Assembly: GCA_021399445.1 (NCBI GenBank)
Contig: JAJTUQ010000004.1
Coordinates: 1,178,001-1,242,000 of the forward strand
Source of the DNA: Xylogone sp. PMI_703
Lineage: Eukaryota; Ascomycota; Leotiomycetes
Direction of reading: 5' to 3'
Length of the DNA: 64,000 nt
Translations under genes and position numbers: made by a program
Notes under the pieces: generated by a model
The model's database searches: none
The model's input: the letters and a program-made list of their open reading frames with translations, nothing else
What the model was told of the DNA's origin: nothing
In this document: piece by piece, positions 35,736 through 46,492 of the stretch
Layout: each line of letters opens with the position of its first letter
Position numbering within the stretch: position 1 is the first letter of the stretch

Positions 35736-35847
35736 CAGGCCGGATTAAGCCACACTTTCTTGCCTTGCACTATTTTCCCCAAGAGGCATTTATCTGTAGG
35801 ATTCCACGAAAGGGCACAGACAAAAAGGTGTGGTATATTACGCCCTG
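35736..35847. mobile_element. MITE-like element, family 1, copy b
   Basis: 112 bases between TA dinucleotides (35734-35735 and 35848-35849). Ends CAGGCCGGATTAAGCCACAC and GTGTGGTATATTACGCCCTG are inverted and somewhat diverged. The same internal block CCAAGAGGCATTTATC as in 26662-26775. Confidence 0.82.
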
Positions 35848-36040
35848 TACGACACTAACCAGTAATCTTACGAAAGTAATCAATTTGTTTCCTACAATTG
35901 GCTAGCGTGTAAGCCTAAACTGACCCAGGCACAGCCTTCTCTTGATGGTGGATATTTGCTTTTTTGGGTATAAAATTTAAATGTTAATCTGCTCCCAGAA
36001 CGCGGGGTATGACGTAATACTCAAAACTACGGTAACGTTA

Positions 36041-36450
36041 ACGTAATTCCCTGCTTACCGGAACACCTGGCTTACCGAAACACTGAAATTCACCGCAAAA
36101 CCGACGAAAGCTGTACGTTAATAACTCAACAGCCATAACGTTATATTTGACTAAATTTTCAAATCCTTTTATTTATTAAATAATCAATAAATAAACAAAT
36201 TCTGATTTGTTCAACATGCGTAGTACCTGTTGTATAATAAAATGGCATTGCTTTAGGGGTCCAAAATCTAATTTAACCATATTAAGCATCTTTAAGCGTC
36301 AGAATAACCAAATATTTTGAATTATGTTGAAATAATTAGCTATTTTACAAGATATTATCTTTTTAAATTGTATGGTTGTTGAGTTATTGACGTACAGTTT
36401 TCGTCGATTTTGCGGTGAATTTCAGTGTTCCGGTAAGCAGGGAATTACGT
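36041..36450. mobile_element. 410-base element with long terminal inverted repeats
   Basis: Flanked by TA (36039-36040 and 36451-36452). The left arm (36041 to about 36131) and right arm (about 36377-36450) are complementary over about 75 bases. They start ACGTAATTCCCTGCTTACCG; the left arm has an extra 15-base partial duplication of CTTACCGGAACAC-type sequence. The AT-rich centre has no protein. The form fits a non-autonomous Tc1/mariner-type element. Confidence 0.85.
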
Positions 36451-37190
36451 TATGCTCAGTTCCGTTATGGGTTCCACTCACAACTAAGGGTGGATTTAGC
36501 TGAGTCAATGAGTGGATTTAGCTCAGCCCACCCGTTGTGTTATGGGAGGTTCAGTAATCCCATTCACTAGAGGTCACTCTGAGGTCACTTTTTAGCTTCA
36601 TGTCCAAGGCAACGATTCTCTGAGAGTAGATGATCTAGTTATTAATAGAATATTGACTAAAAGCGGGAGGGGATTCTCTGACGGAACATGCTAGACTACG
36701 TATAGTTTTTTCTAGTGCTGCTGTTTGCTAGATACGTATTACTGAGAAAAGTACACGTAACGATGGTATCTATGCATATAAGTAGTTCTAGGCTGAGAGC
36801 TTAACCAAATCGGGTTGCCTGGTTACACAAGATACTATGTCTACAAGGTGGAAGTATCAAAGTATGCAACTTAAACTTTCGAGAATGTTTTGGTAAAATA
36901 TGTAACGAGTCTATGTTCACTGGCACGTAACGAGAGGAAGACGTAACAAACTCTTAATTTAATGGCTCTATTAAAATTCTTGACTATGCATAACAGTTTA
37001 CATCCTAAACCTTTTTAATGATATTACTACGTAGAACGTACAAAAACACCCAAGAAAAAAAATGACGCTAAGCATAAAACGATAGCGAGCTTTGTAGGTA
37101 CCATGTCTATTATGCACTTGAGACTTTAATCTACCCTGTATCCGACCGCTCTGATGAAATGATATATGCACAATTTTTCGACGCCGTTCC

Positions 37191-39304
37191 TCATGCAGCT
37201 ACTCCAGCGGCCATGAAAAGCTATACAGATTGTAGAGTTAGTAGTAGTACAATTAAAATAAGATGCCGGGGAACAAACCTTCTCTCGAGGCATGAATAAT
37301 GCTAAAACAATGCTCAACGCCGCACCAGTGATTGCTAAGATGTATATTCGGCTGACAGCATGGGTGACAGCCTCCAAGACAGCAGTTTTCACGCTTGGGT
37401 CGAGGCTCTTGAAGAAAGCGGAATTAGCACCGCTCACCGCGCCTTGCACCACAGATCTCGACGCTGTTGGGATGATGGCTAATATGCCGTTCGTGGCATT
37501 GTTCAAGAAAACGGCATTTGCGATGGCAAGGGCAATGGTAGCACCGCCAATCTGCGCAAGAGAGATGAAGCCAATGGCCAAGGGAATTTCCTGGGGTTTG
37601 GACTTCGCCTGGGCCACTGCAAAGCTCGCCTGAGCGTACATGCCACCCCCGAGGCCTAGTAGGACCGTGTAGCCGTAGATGTGCGCATCGGAGGTATCGA
37701 GCTTGACTGTATACATGAGAGCACTGCCAATGAGCGCGAGGCAGCCTCCTGCGAGGTACCAAGGCATGTAGTAACCGTATTTCGACATGAGGGCGCCATT
37801 TATGATGACAGCAAAGACCAGAAGGCAGACTAGCGGAAGGAGACGCACGCCAGAGTCGATTGTCGAGAGGCCCCTTACGAATTGGTAGAAGAGGGGTATA
37901 AAATAGATGGGCACGAAGAAAATGGTGGTTGCGGCAGCCGTCTGCATGAAGAGGATGATGAGGATCCTCTGCTTTAGGAATTGGCATGGAAAGATTCGGT
38001 TTTCCTCCGTGGTAAAAATGCAGTATGCTTGTTGAAATCCAAAGACAATGAACAGGACTCCCGAGACGACAAAACAGGCGATTGTCTGGGCGCTGTCCCA
38101 GGGATAGATGACGCCTCCAAAATTAATGGCCATCACGCCAGAAACGCAGGCGCCCACCATCAGAAGCGTTCCGAGGTAGTCCAGCTGGGAGAGCCGCTCC
38201 TTGTATGGAACACCTGGCTGTGGATCAAACGGGGGAATTATGAAAAGATAGACGGGGGCGGCGGCTGCGGCAACGAAGACTTTGGAGAGCTTTCAGCATA
38301 TACTCCTAAACTGATTTCTAGGGATGACTAGGACTTACGATTGATGTAGAAAGCATAGCGCCATCCAACGCTGCTGACAGCAAAAGCACCTCCTATGATC
38401 TAGAATACAAGTCATCTCAGCACGATGCACTTTTTAGAGGAAAGTGCGAATTAATTTGCATTGGTGATGGTTCTATACTTACGGGCCCTAGCACTGTTCC
38501 TAGACCCCACGTGAGGCCTGTCAATCCAATATACGTTGGTCGCTCATGTTCCGTGGTATTGACGGCCACTAGGGTCATCACACCAATATACCTATGTATT
38601 TCAGCATAACTGTGCAGCAAAAATGTACAAAGACAACCGGTTGAGCTGGTCCTGTGAAGTTATCGAGGTTTTTTACTTACAATCCGGCTCCTCCCAAACC
38701 TGCAAGCACGCGGCCGCCGATCAAAGCGTTCAACGTGGGAGCTGCACCACAGAGAGCAGAGCCCACTTCGAACAAAAGGATGCACAACAGATACAGCCAT
38801 TTTGCGTTTAGATGGGTATAGATTTTGCCCCTGGATAATATCAAGTTGGTTAGCAGCGCAATTTTCAAAAAATTCTCAATAGTTCGGACCGAAGACCATG
38901 CATCTCGCGTACCAGATTGAATTTGTCGCGACGCAGACCACCAAGAAAGCAATGGGTAACCAGGATAGCTTCTGGATCTGTCCAAAGGTGTCGACAATTT
39001 TGCCCTCGACGTCGGCCACAATCGTGTTGTCTAGCGCATACAGGAACGTTGACGACAAAATGGACGAGACCATCAGCGCCCAGCGCCATCCAGACACTGC
39101 TCGTACCGGAGCCGGCGCACCTTCCGAGGCGACTTTTTCGTTCACGGGTTCGTTATCGGAACGGACGTCGTCGACGTCAGTCTTCGGCTTCAGCTTCAGC
39201 GAGGCATCGGAGCTGGCTGCAAAGCCGCTGCTGTGCTCGATGTCTGGTGTAGAGGCCCCGTGGGAGCTCTGATCAGTGTTGAGCGAGCCTTCAGCCATAT
39301 TCAA
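37191..39304 (-). CDS. MFS drug/metabolite efflux pump (14-TM, DHA2-like), copy 2
   Basis: Plasma-membrane exporter, 580 residues, from six exons: 39304-38913, 38830-38681, 38591-38483, 38399-38339, 38279-37279 and 37220-37191. All junctions keep frame and rebuild family motifs: TNSIWGKIYTHL, GGAGLYIGVMT, GTVLGPIIGGAF and [13 protein letters not shown]. After an 80-residue polar tail the first helix reads [22 protein letters not shown]. The last intron has an unusual GTTTGT donor but a CTACTAAC branch, and gives the tail [10 protein letters not shown]. It is a clear paralogue of the pump at 2124-3945 (shared [10 protein letters not shown], [16 protein letters not shown], LMYTVxxDTS), with three extra introns. 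It shares a promoter region with the MDR gene at 40668. A role in product export is inferred. Confidence 0.88.
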
Positions 39305-40667
39305 TTCTGCAAAAATGGGGCATCAACATCAACCTGCGTGCTCTGGCAGTGCCGGCCGTTTTGAACATGTTCCCAGCACGAAGCTCTGCAGATCAGATCC
39401 CCTAGCAGTGAATCCATCGTGGCTGGGGGCAAGGCACAGAAATGCCCCTCGGACAAGGGAGACGACTTCCGATAGCCCTCAGCATCTGAGATCGGAAACC
39501 CTGAGCAAACCCGAACACCGGGTAACACGGCTGGAGATTTAGCCCGATTGGTTCGCAAGTTTTGGAGTACAGTAAGAGATGATGAATCAAGATGAACGCC
39601 GCAGATCTTTTTCAACAACTCAGCCGCTGGTGGTGTTGCCATGTGGCGTACTGGCGTGGCTTCCAAAAAGAGCCCAGAGAGGACTAGCTTAGTCAGACCA
39701 GAGCCTACTAGCTCACATGGGTTAGGCGTGTCCTGCAACGTACGTAATGTGCATATCGCTTCCCCCTGTCCCTGGTCCAGAACAACCGAAACGGTCCACC
39801 AGACGGGTCGTCCCGTGCAGGTGGGTGACTTACTGCAATAGGTTACGATTACTGCAGCGGGATATTGGTCGCATCTTAATGCATGCATCATACGAAAATT
39901 ATGCTAGCGCGATGTTGCTAGCGTGGTATTACGAAAGAAATCGGTCCACTCTCTGCCCACTCGAAACTCAGCCGCTTTAGCTTTCACGGTCGAGTGGAAG
40001 ACTGCGTACGTACCGCATATTCTGTGCCCTTAGACTCATGCATTATTCCGGAGCATTCTACCAATGTCCTGCATGCCTTCGTATCAGGCATACACGTGTA
40101 TGTCTGATTAGCTGCCACGATCCTATGCCTAGCTACTAGCCGCGCCTCTTTCAAAAATGCTAAAAAAGAAAATGCTGATTGAAGGGCTAACGCTCGATAT
40201 ACCGATTTGGATCGATCATAATTAAACCGGCGTTGTGGGCTTGCCTCATTTGGCTGGCAGGAAGGGGGGTGAGCCGATCAATTTCCCAAGCCCACCGGCC
40301 GGCGAAGGCGGCGAAGGAACGTGCCAGCCACGGCAGCGCTTGGTCCCTCGCCGTCCCTTCGCCGGCTCGCACTTGCGGACCACCAGCACAGTCCGTACCT
40401 GTGCGATTGCCGACACTGATGGACTTTCTAGCTTTCCAATGCTTCTGTTGCAACGGCAGATCCTAAATTCTTACGCGCATCGGATAGCAGATAGCTATTC
40501 CCTAACAGCTTCACGGTATCAGGCCCCCACCCACGGTCGTGCTCGTTCTTCCATCTACAAAAAACCGCCTCCTCACTCATCCCACCGGCCAGCCAAACCG
40601 TTATTAATCGCCCGGCACAATTGAGCCGACCCCAGCTACACACCACCTACCCCACCTCAGAGCAGCA
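39305..40667. promoter_or_regulatory. Divergent promoter region, MFS pump and MDR reductase
   Basis: 1.36 kb between the two divergent starts. GC-rich patches occur near 40290-40390 (GCGAAGGCGGCGAAGG). Long frames on both strands are GC-skew artefacts with no motifs. No gene supported. Confidence 0.5.
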
Positions 40668-41735
40668 ATGGCCACGAGTATTCCAAAGACGATGAAGGCC
40701 TGGAGATTCTCCAGCGTCACCCCGACGCTCGAGGAGAATCTGAGGCTCGAGACCGTTCCTCTCCCCGACGGCGCGACCTCGCTCAAGCCCGACGAAGTGC
40801 TCGTCAAGGTGTTCGTCGTCTCGCTCAATGCCGTCGACTTCAAGTTTCCCGAGATCCCTTTCCTCGGCCGCCTCATCTCAGGCAAGCCCTCCATCCCTAG
40901 CATTGACTTCGCCGGTCGTGTCGTGGCTGTGGGCCCCAACAGCAAGAAGATCGCGGCTGAGGACCTGAAGGTCTCGCAGCTGGTGTACGGCAAGATCAAT
41001 GGGCCCCGACAGTTCGGCACCATGGCCGAGTATACCATCGCGACTCGTGACGGCTGCGTGCCCATCCCTCCGGGTGTGAGTGTGATTGACGCCGTGTGTG
41101 CGTCGTCTGCCGGCCTGACGGCATATCAATCCATCATACCCAAGATCAAGGGCGGCGTGGGCGAGCGCGTGTTCATCAACGGTGGCAGCGGCGGGTGTGG
41201 TACATTTGGCATCCAGATTGCGAAGGCAGCGGGCTGCCACGTTACCACGGCCACTTCGACTGGCAACGTGCAGCTGTGCAAGAGTTTGGGCGCCGACGAG
41301 GTGATCGACTATAAGACCAAAGACGTCGTCACAGAGCTGAAGAAGATGAAGCCCTTCGATCTCATTGTCGATAACGTCGGTCTGCCGGCCGACCTGTACT
41401 GGAACGTACCCTCGTTCACCAAGTCGGGGGCACCTTACGTACAGGTCGGTGCGATCGCCGTGACGCCGGGCTTCATCTTTGGCAATCTGTACAAGACCTA
41501 CTGGCCCGGGTGGTTAGGAGGAGGGAAGCGGCCGTGGGAGTTCATGCACCTGGTGGCCAGACCCGAGGACTACGCTCAGCTGGGTCAATGGATGAAGGAG
41601 AAGAAAGTGCGTCCGGTGGTGGACGAGATTTTTGGAATGGATGATATGGGACCGGTAAAGGCGTTTGCGAAATTGAGGACAGGAAGGGCTAGAGGCAAGA
41701 TTTTGGTCAAGATTCAAGACTCGTGGGAGGAGTGA
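40668..41735 (+). CDS. MDR-family NADPH reductase (RTN4IP1/quinone oxidoreductase-like)
   Basis: Zinc-independent medium-chain reductase, 355 residues, single exon. The GroES-like half carries VSLNAVDFKFPEIP and IDFAGRVVAVGPN; the Rossmann half carries VFINGGSGGCGTFGIQIAKAAG near residue 170, then the SLGADEVIDY segment and FDLIVDNVG. Zinc ligands of alcohol dehydrogenases are absent. Such enzymes reduce quinones or activated double bonds with NADPH. Codon choice is strongly G/C-ending, unlike the AT-rich genes to its right. It lies between the pump and the AflR-like regulator, so it may act on the polyketide; the gene at 6755 is an alternative for the same step. Residue positions are estimates. 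Confidence 0.87.
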   Translation: MATSIPKTMKAWRFSSVTPTLEENLRLETVPLPDGATSLKPDEVLVKVFVVSLNAVDFKFPEIPFLGRLISGKPSIPSIDFAGRVVAVGPNSKKIAAEDLKVSQLVYGKINGPRQFGTMAEYTIATRDGCVPIPPGVSVIDAVCASSAGLTAYQSIIPKIKGGVGERVFINGGSGGCGTFGIQIAKAAGCHVTTATSTGNVQLCKSLGADEVIDYKTKDVVTELKKMKPFDLIVDNVGLPADLYWNVPSFTKSGAPYVQVGAIAVTPGFIFGNLYKTYWPGWLGGGKRPWEFMHLVARPEDYAQLGQWMKEKKVRPVVDEIFGMDDMGPVKAFAKLRTGRARGKILVKIQDSWEE

Positions 41736-42874
41736 ACGGAGGCTAGCTTTATACATTCCACATGTCCCGATGGCGCCATATAAGCTCCGTACAAAACAAG
41801 GATTCACCGGAGGAGAATGGGAAAGCAAGGAGGAGGGGGGGTTTTCTGAGTAAGGATGTGATACGAACAACTGTATTCTATTCTAGAATCTATTTTATGT
41901 AATGTCTACTGCGCGGTAGGACGTAAAGGTTTGAATACAGCTTGCTAGCGCAGTGCAAAAGAGCCTATTTTTCAGGGTCCAAATCAGCCCGTTGACATGT
42001 TAATTTATTGTGTGGATTCTACAGTTCCTTCTTTTTAATTTATACAATAACAAAATGCCTCTAGAATAACAATGAAATTATCAACCAAAGTTCTCAATTA
42101 AGATTCTAGCTATATGAATTATGGAGACGGGATTCGGGCTACTTTAAAAATTCGGGAATTGAACCGTATCCTACGGAGTATTTCATTATCCAAGGACACT
42201 TTCGACTGTGACCAACAGCCACCCAACTGCTGATATACTTCTAACTCTCTCCTGACTTACCTCCACTGGCCTCCCTTCACTCCACATACCAAGCAGCCTG
42301 ACAAAGATAAAGCATTGATATATATATATAGAGCATAAAGAGCCAAAAATTTGCAAGTAATACAATGAACACTTTAAGGGACATTCATCCTTATATATTG
42401 CATAACTTATGTACTATTATGCTTCACAGAGTTTAGGCTATCATTAAGGCTTAAAGCTAATATATTTTTGTATTGGTATTATTATTCAAAAACAAGATTC
42501 TATCTCTAAAGTAGTAAAGGGGGGCATCTAAACTGTTGCCTGCCCACGGTAGAAATATGTTCTTCTATCTAGTACGGTTTAACCAACGCTTTCTAATTTC
42601 GCTAGGTAATAGAACTTTCTTTTTACCCGTACAAATCGGACTAACTTTGTGTCGTTACAATTGACTTTGTCCGTCTAAGTCCTTGGAACCAATAGGGTTT
42701 TCGTCAAACCCCGAGCCCGAGTCTAGCAGTCGTTACCCAACCCCGGGAACACAACAATTCCCAGACGCTGCGGTGCGGGACAATTGCACATTACGAGCCA
42801 CCTGCTAAACTGGATAAAGGGGCTGGGTTTTGCTATAAAACCTCCCCCTTTGAACACACTCCGGAATACTCCAT
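41736..42874. other. AT-rich intergenic, convergent 3' ends
   Basis: 1.1 kb between convergent genes. AT-rich, with a TA run near 42319-42331. No gene, RNA or repeat family member recognised. Confidence 0.5.
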
Positions 42875-44086
42875 TCAAGTGGTAAACTCGCGCAGTTTCG
42901 CCATGATCATGTTGATGATCCGCGAATACTCGCTATGTAGCCACGCATTGAGGGTTTCGTACAGACCGTGCACGCCACCAGCGGTGTAGTCACTCGCTGT
43001 ACCATCAGAATCTTGCGGGGCGAGCAGGTCGATGAGCCGACCGACTTTCCTCATCTCGTCCAGCAGCAGGTGGTTCTTCAACCCGTTCTGCACGCGTAGG
43101 TCGTCGATGCTGAAGTTCCCGATGGTCATCTTTGGAGCCACAAACGTCGTGCGCGACGTCTGCACCGGCGCACCTTTGGTGCCCTCGGGACCGTACACGC
43201 TTAGGGCTCCAAAGCTGGGATTGGGGTTGAACCCCGCCGCCTGCTGGTAGCACGAGAAGATCTGGGAAATGATCAAGGAGCAGAGGATAGTCAACTGTGC
43301 GTTTTTCGCACAGGAGCAGTTCAAGATGCGACCGAGCCCTTTGCGGGCGTCGCGGTTGACGCTCAGTACGTGATCCAGCGGTACTCGATTGCTAGCACTA
43401 TTAGCGGTGGTTGAGCCCGAGTCCGAGGGTGATGATGCCAACGTCGAGTTCCCGCACTCAGACCGAAGGAAAGACAGGCTGCCTAGGATATCGTACGCCT
43501 CTTGGAAGCAATTGTGATCTTTGCTGCCGCCCAGTGGTATCAAGGTCCGGCCCACGTACTCGCTCATATTAGGTTCAGGTTGTGTTACCGAAGCTGCACT
43601 GCTCTCTGCCTCGACCGTGGTCGGGGCAAACGTGCTCTCGGACTCTCCTTGCGTCCATAAGAGGTCGTCAAACTCCATGTAATCGATTCTGGGGAGGATG
43701 GGCCATAGTGGATTACTCTGGATGTTGTTGGTGTTCGCCTGGAGACTGAGAGAAGGATCGGCCAGCATCGGCTCCCGACTCCGCGCGATGCCACGATTAC
43801 TGAGATCACCAGCAGCACCATCTTGGCTTTCGGTGCTGGTAGCTCTCTTCTGGTGAATATTTTCGCCGCCGGTTGGAGCCAATTTGCTTGGTGTAGGAGT
43901 TGCACCCAGCGGATCAGAGAGGAAGATTTTATTTCGCCGAGGTTTGCCTGTTTTGCGCGAGATACCGTAGAAGCAGACCTGGCCCAGCGAGATGCATCGA
44001 GCACACGCTGGTAGACCACGATCACATTTGACTTTTGCCGCACCGCAGCCGTCACAACTGGACCGGAGCTTAGGTTGCGGAAGCAT
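42875..44086 (-). CDS. Zn2Cys6 transcription factor, AflR-like
   Basis: Nuclear pathway regulator of 403 residues, single exon. The Zn2Cys6 cluster is near the N-terminus (residues 10-39: SCDGCGAAKVKCDRGLPACARC followed by C-F-Y), then a basic linker GKPRRNK as in AflR. There is no large fungal_trans domain; the rest is Ser/Thr-rich with a conserved-looking C-terminal section (SCAKNAQLTILCSLIISQIFSCYQQA, then WLHSEYSRIINMIMAKLREF) that resembles the AflR regulatory domain. AflR-type factors control aromatic polyketide clusters, so this is the best candidate regulator of the synthase, together with the bZIP at 24172. Complete, with all six cysteines. Confidence 0.9.
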   Translation of the reverse strand: MLPQPKLRSSCDGCGAAKVKCDRGLPACARCISLGQVCFYGISRKTGKPRRNKIFLSDPLGATPTPSKLAPTGGENIHQKRATSTESQDGAAGDLSNRGIARSREPMLADPSLSLQANTNNIQSNPLWPILPRIDYMEFDDLLWTQGESESTFAPTTVEAESSAASVTQPEPNMSEYVGRTLIPLGGSKDHNCFQEAYDILGSLSFLRSECGNSTLASSPSDSGSTTANSASNRVPLDHVLSVNRDARKGLGRILNCSCAKNAQLTILCSLIISQIFSCYQQAAGFNPNPSFGALSVYGPEGTKGAPVQTSRTTFVAPKMTIGNFSIDDLRVQNGLKNHLLLDEMRKVGRLIDLLAPQDSDGTASDYTAGGVHGLYETLNAWLHSEYSRIINMIMAKLREFTT

Positions 44087-45606
44087 TCGAACGAAAGGAA
44101 AGAGCGACTATTTCGTAGGATAGAGGTAGTAGCACAATTACCTGCCTACGAGTTGGGGTAGAAAAGAGAGTTCCTATTGCGTAGTTTATGAGTAGTGTCG
44201 TACCGTATTACCTATGGCGTTGCTCTTATCGGTAGCACGGCGTAGGCCGTAAGCTCATGTGAGACTAACCCTAGCAGATGTGATATTTGGCCAATTTGTC
44301 TAGTTATTCTTAACTCGCCGAAAAGGGCTTAACTTTCACGTATGGCCCTGACGCCACATAAACTCCGCTAACAGGGCTTATTTTCCTAATCAGGTAATAG
44401 AACTTTGTAAAGGCTTTACAGGAATTCAAGGAATGTGCTTTTGATTGATATGAATAATCCTATGTCTGTTGTGAAGTCAATAGTCAAAACTGCGTTGAAA
44501 TCGCAATCAAAATTGTTGTGAAATGTCTCCAAGTTACATGTTATGTGCTAGTTAAAGCGGCGTGAGATATCTTAAGTACGTGAGAGCAAGGGTTTTGGCT
44601 TTGTCAATACAGGCTCCCCCCCAAATTGATTATTAGTACGCCCCACTGGTACTGCTGATGCCTAGCTTTGCTTCCAATCTCGAGATACCGCCTTCCCTGC
44701 AAGGAACCATATCTTTAGATATTTTCTATCGAACTCCATAGAAATTCTGCTTCCAACAAGCCGTGACGTTTGTTAGTGAAAATCCCTTGGCCTATGCTCC
44801 CAAAGTTAGGAATCAAACATCACCATTGGGGGGGTGCACTAGACGTATGTTTAGTGGAAGCGGTCTCGCATTGCTTACTGTTTTCAGCATTATATTCTAA
44901 CACTTTTAATAGTTATCGGACTGGATTAATAATTAGATTTCATTACTACTGTAGATCTCCTTGCACAGTATTAATTTGTGTGCGACCGCGAAGTGCAATT
45001 ATGCAGATACGGCTGACCAACCTGTCATCCGCGCGGCAACAATTATCAATTAGTGATAATCATTAAACATTACTGCTTTACCAAGCCTCGGCGTATTCAA
45101 CCATTTCCTATGTATTTGGCTACGTTGTAGTAGTTAGACTGTATAATCATTCATTCAAATCCAACCAGCTCAAAACAAAGAGATTGGGCTCCATGTCTCA
45201 GGCCCTACAGGGCTTCGCTTACAGGGCCTTAAGCCTGTAAGCACACTAAAAGAAGCCAACGGCCGTAGAACGTCGGCGATACGGTACAGCCCCGAGAGCC
45301 CATACTGTACGCCTGAGGCCCTGCAAGCGAAGCCTTGTAGGACCTGAGCCTGTATGGTCTTAACGGCGTTAAGCTGTCAATTTGCTTCTCATTTTGGATT
45401 AATCATGATTGGATAAATTATTATATAACTTGGACATCATGAAATCTACTGAATTAATGACAAATAGCGGAATATGCGGAAGTTTACTAAATCGATAATT
45501 CCTAATGATCAATTGTTGGTCGTTGTGGTGCGGAATCACATTGGTCAGCGTAGCAGAGTCGGGCTCGGTGTCGGCAAAATTATGAGTGCCTTTAGCTCAG
45601 GCCTTC
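44087..45606. other. Intergenic with one MITE
   Basis: 1.5 kb without a supported gene. The left end holds the promoter of the minus-strand regulator. A family 3 repeat lies at 45197-45348. The rest is AT-rich. Confidence 0.5.
45197..45348 (-). mobile_element. MITE-like repeat, family 3, copy c (most complete)
   Basis: About 152 bases. The ends are inverted arms of 33 bases: 45197-45229 (CTCAGGCCCTACAGGGCTTC and on) pairs with 45316-45348 (ending TTGTAGGACCTGAG) with few mismatches. The interior is the reverse complement of the core in copies a and b. Non-coding; target duplication not clear. Confidence 0.75.
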
Positions 45607-46492
45607 TTATTGCTTTGCTAATACGCTTCGGCCAATCCTAACAAGATCCTCATTAAGGAGCGTTTCCTTCTCGAACCCATTGACAGCTTGATCTAGTAAC
45701 GTTGCAGATACCTCGCTCACACCAACTCTAGGAAGCCCGATGATGGTAGTACCGACTGTTTGCAGAGCCGTCATTATCATTCCTGTTCGACCTGGTCCAT
45801 CAATCAATCCAGGCTTTGCTACACACGCAGAAACAGAACCTCCGGACTTTTTAGCATATTCAAGGACGCGATTTTCTACCTCTCCCTAAGAAGACAACAC
45901 GTGAGATGCAAGGCCACAATTCAGATAAACGTTAACAAAAGCCTCACCCGCATCAATGTATAGCCACCTAGTATCAAGGGCTTCTTAGTTTGATCGCGTT
46001 CAGCTTTTATACCACTGACGTATATAAAACGAAATGGTTCCTTAGCATGGTCGCGCTGCAGTTGCGAGATGGTTTCGAGACCGGTCAAAGTGTAGTCAAG
46101 ACAGATTTTCCGCACCTCTTCCCAGGCCATTGTTTTTGACCGAGAAGGCGTGATAGCAATGACCCTGCGATAATTTAGTAAGCGGCAAGCCGTGGGACAG
46201 TGTCTTGATGAGCCTTGGAAAGTATGTATGAGATTACGATAGGAAGTAGCAATCGGTACCAGATACAAGCAGCAGCCCCAGAAAGCTCCTGCTTCACCTT
46301 CTCCGAGTAACTCTCAAAGTTCTCACAGACGACAGGTTTCAGCTTCTTTGCTTGTTCTGGAGTAGTATTCTGTGGCACAGCAACCTCACGCCGAGCAAGG
46401 GCAACGACAGATGTGATTGCAGTGTTAGAAAGCGCTCGGTGGACGAGGTCCGTCCCAACAAAGCCAGTTGCCCCTGCGATGATGACTTTCAT
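45607..46492 (-). CDS. NmrA/HTATIP2-like NAD(P)-binding oxidoreductase
   Basis: Atypical short-chain dehydrogenase of 242 residues. Exons 46492-46260, 46164-45948 and 45885-45607 keep frame. The start at 46492 is the first ATG and directly precedes the nucleotide-binding strand MKVIIAGATGFVGTDLVHRAL (GxxGxxG). Later segments are FRFIYVSGIKAERD and VCVAKPGLIDGPGRTGM-like sequence in exon 3, as in HTATIP2/YwnB-like proteins. The usual YxxxK pair is not evident (a Tyr is in LEYAKKSGG, which may serve). It may be a reductase or a redox sensor. CTB6 of cercosporin synthesis is an NmrA-like reductase, so a pathway role is possible. It stands alone between two repeat-rich gaps. Confidence 0.8.

Larger units (their letters stand above)
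33438..37190. other. Gene-free, repeat-rich block
   Basis: 3.75 kb without a supported gene. It contains four MITE-like elements (34890-35019, 35347-35516, 35736-35847 and 36041-36450), each annotated separately, in a largely AT-rich background. The left end (33438-33700) should carry the promoter of the minus-strand P450; a repeated CCGAGACG occurs there near 33613 and 33627. A small imperfect dyad (CACAACTAAGGGTGG against CCCACCCGTTGTG) lies at 36479-36539. Confidence 0.6.

Noticed and set aside
35520..35858. A 112-codon plus-strand frame
   Set aside because: Most of it runs through the family 1 MITE at 35736-35847, so it is not a gene.
39301..39980. Frames of up to 196 codons on both strands between the MFS and MDR genes
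   Set aside because: They have no recognisable domain and occupy a divergent promoter; overlapping frames on both strands indicate chance.
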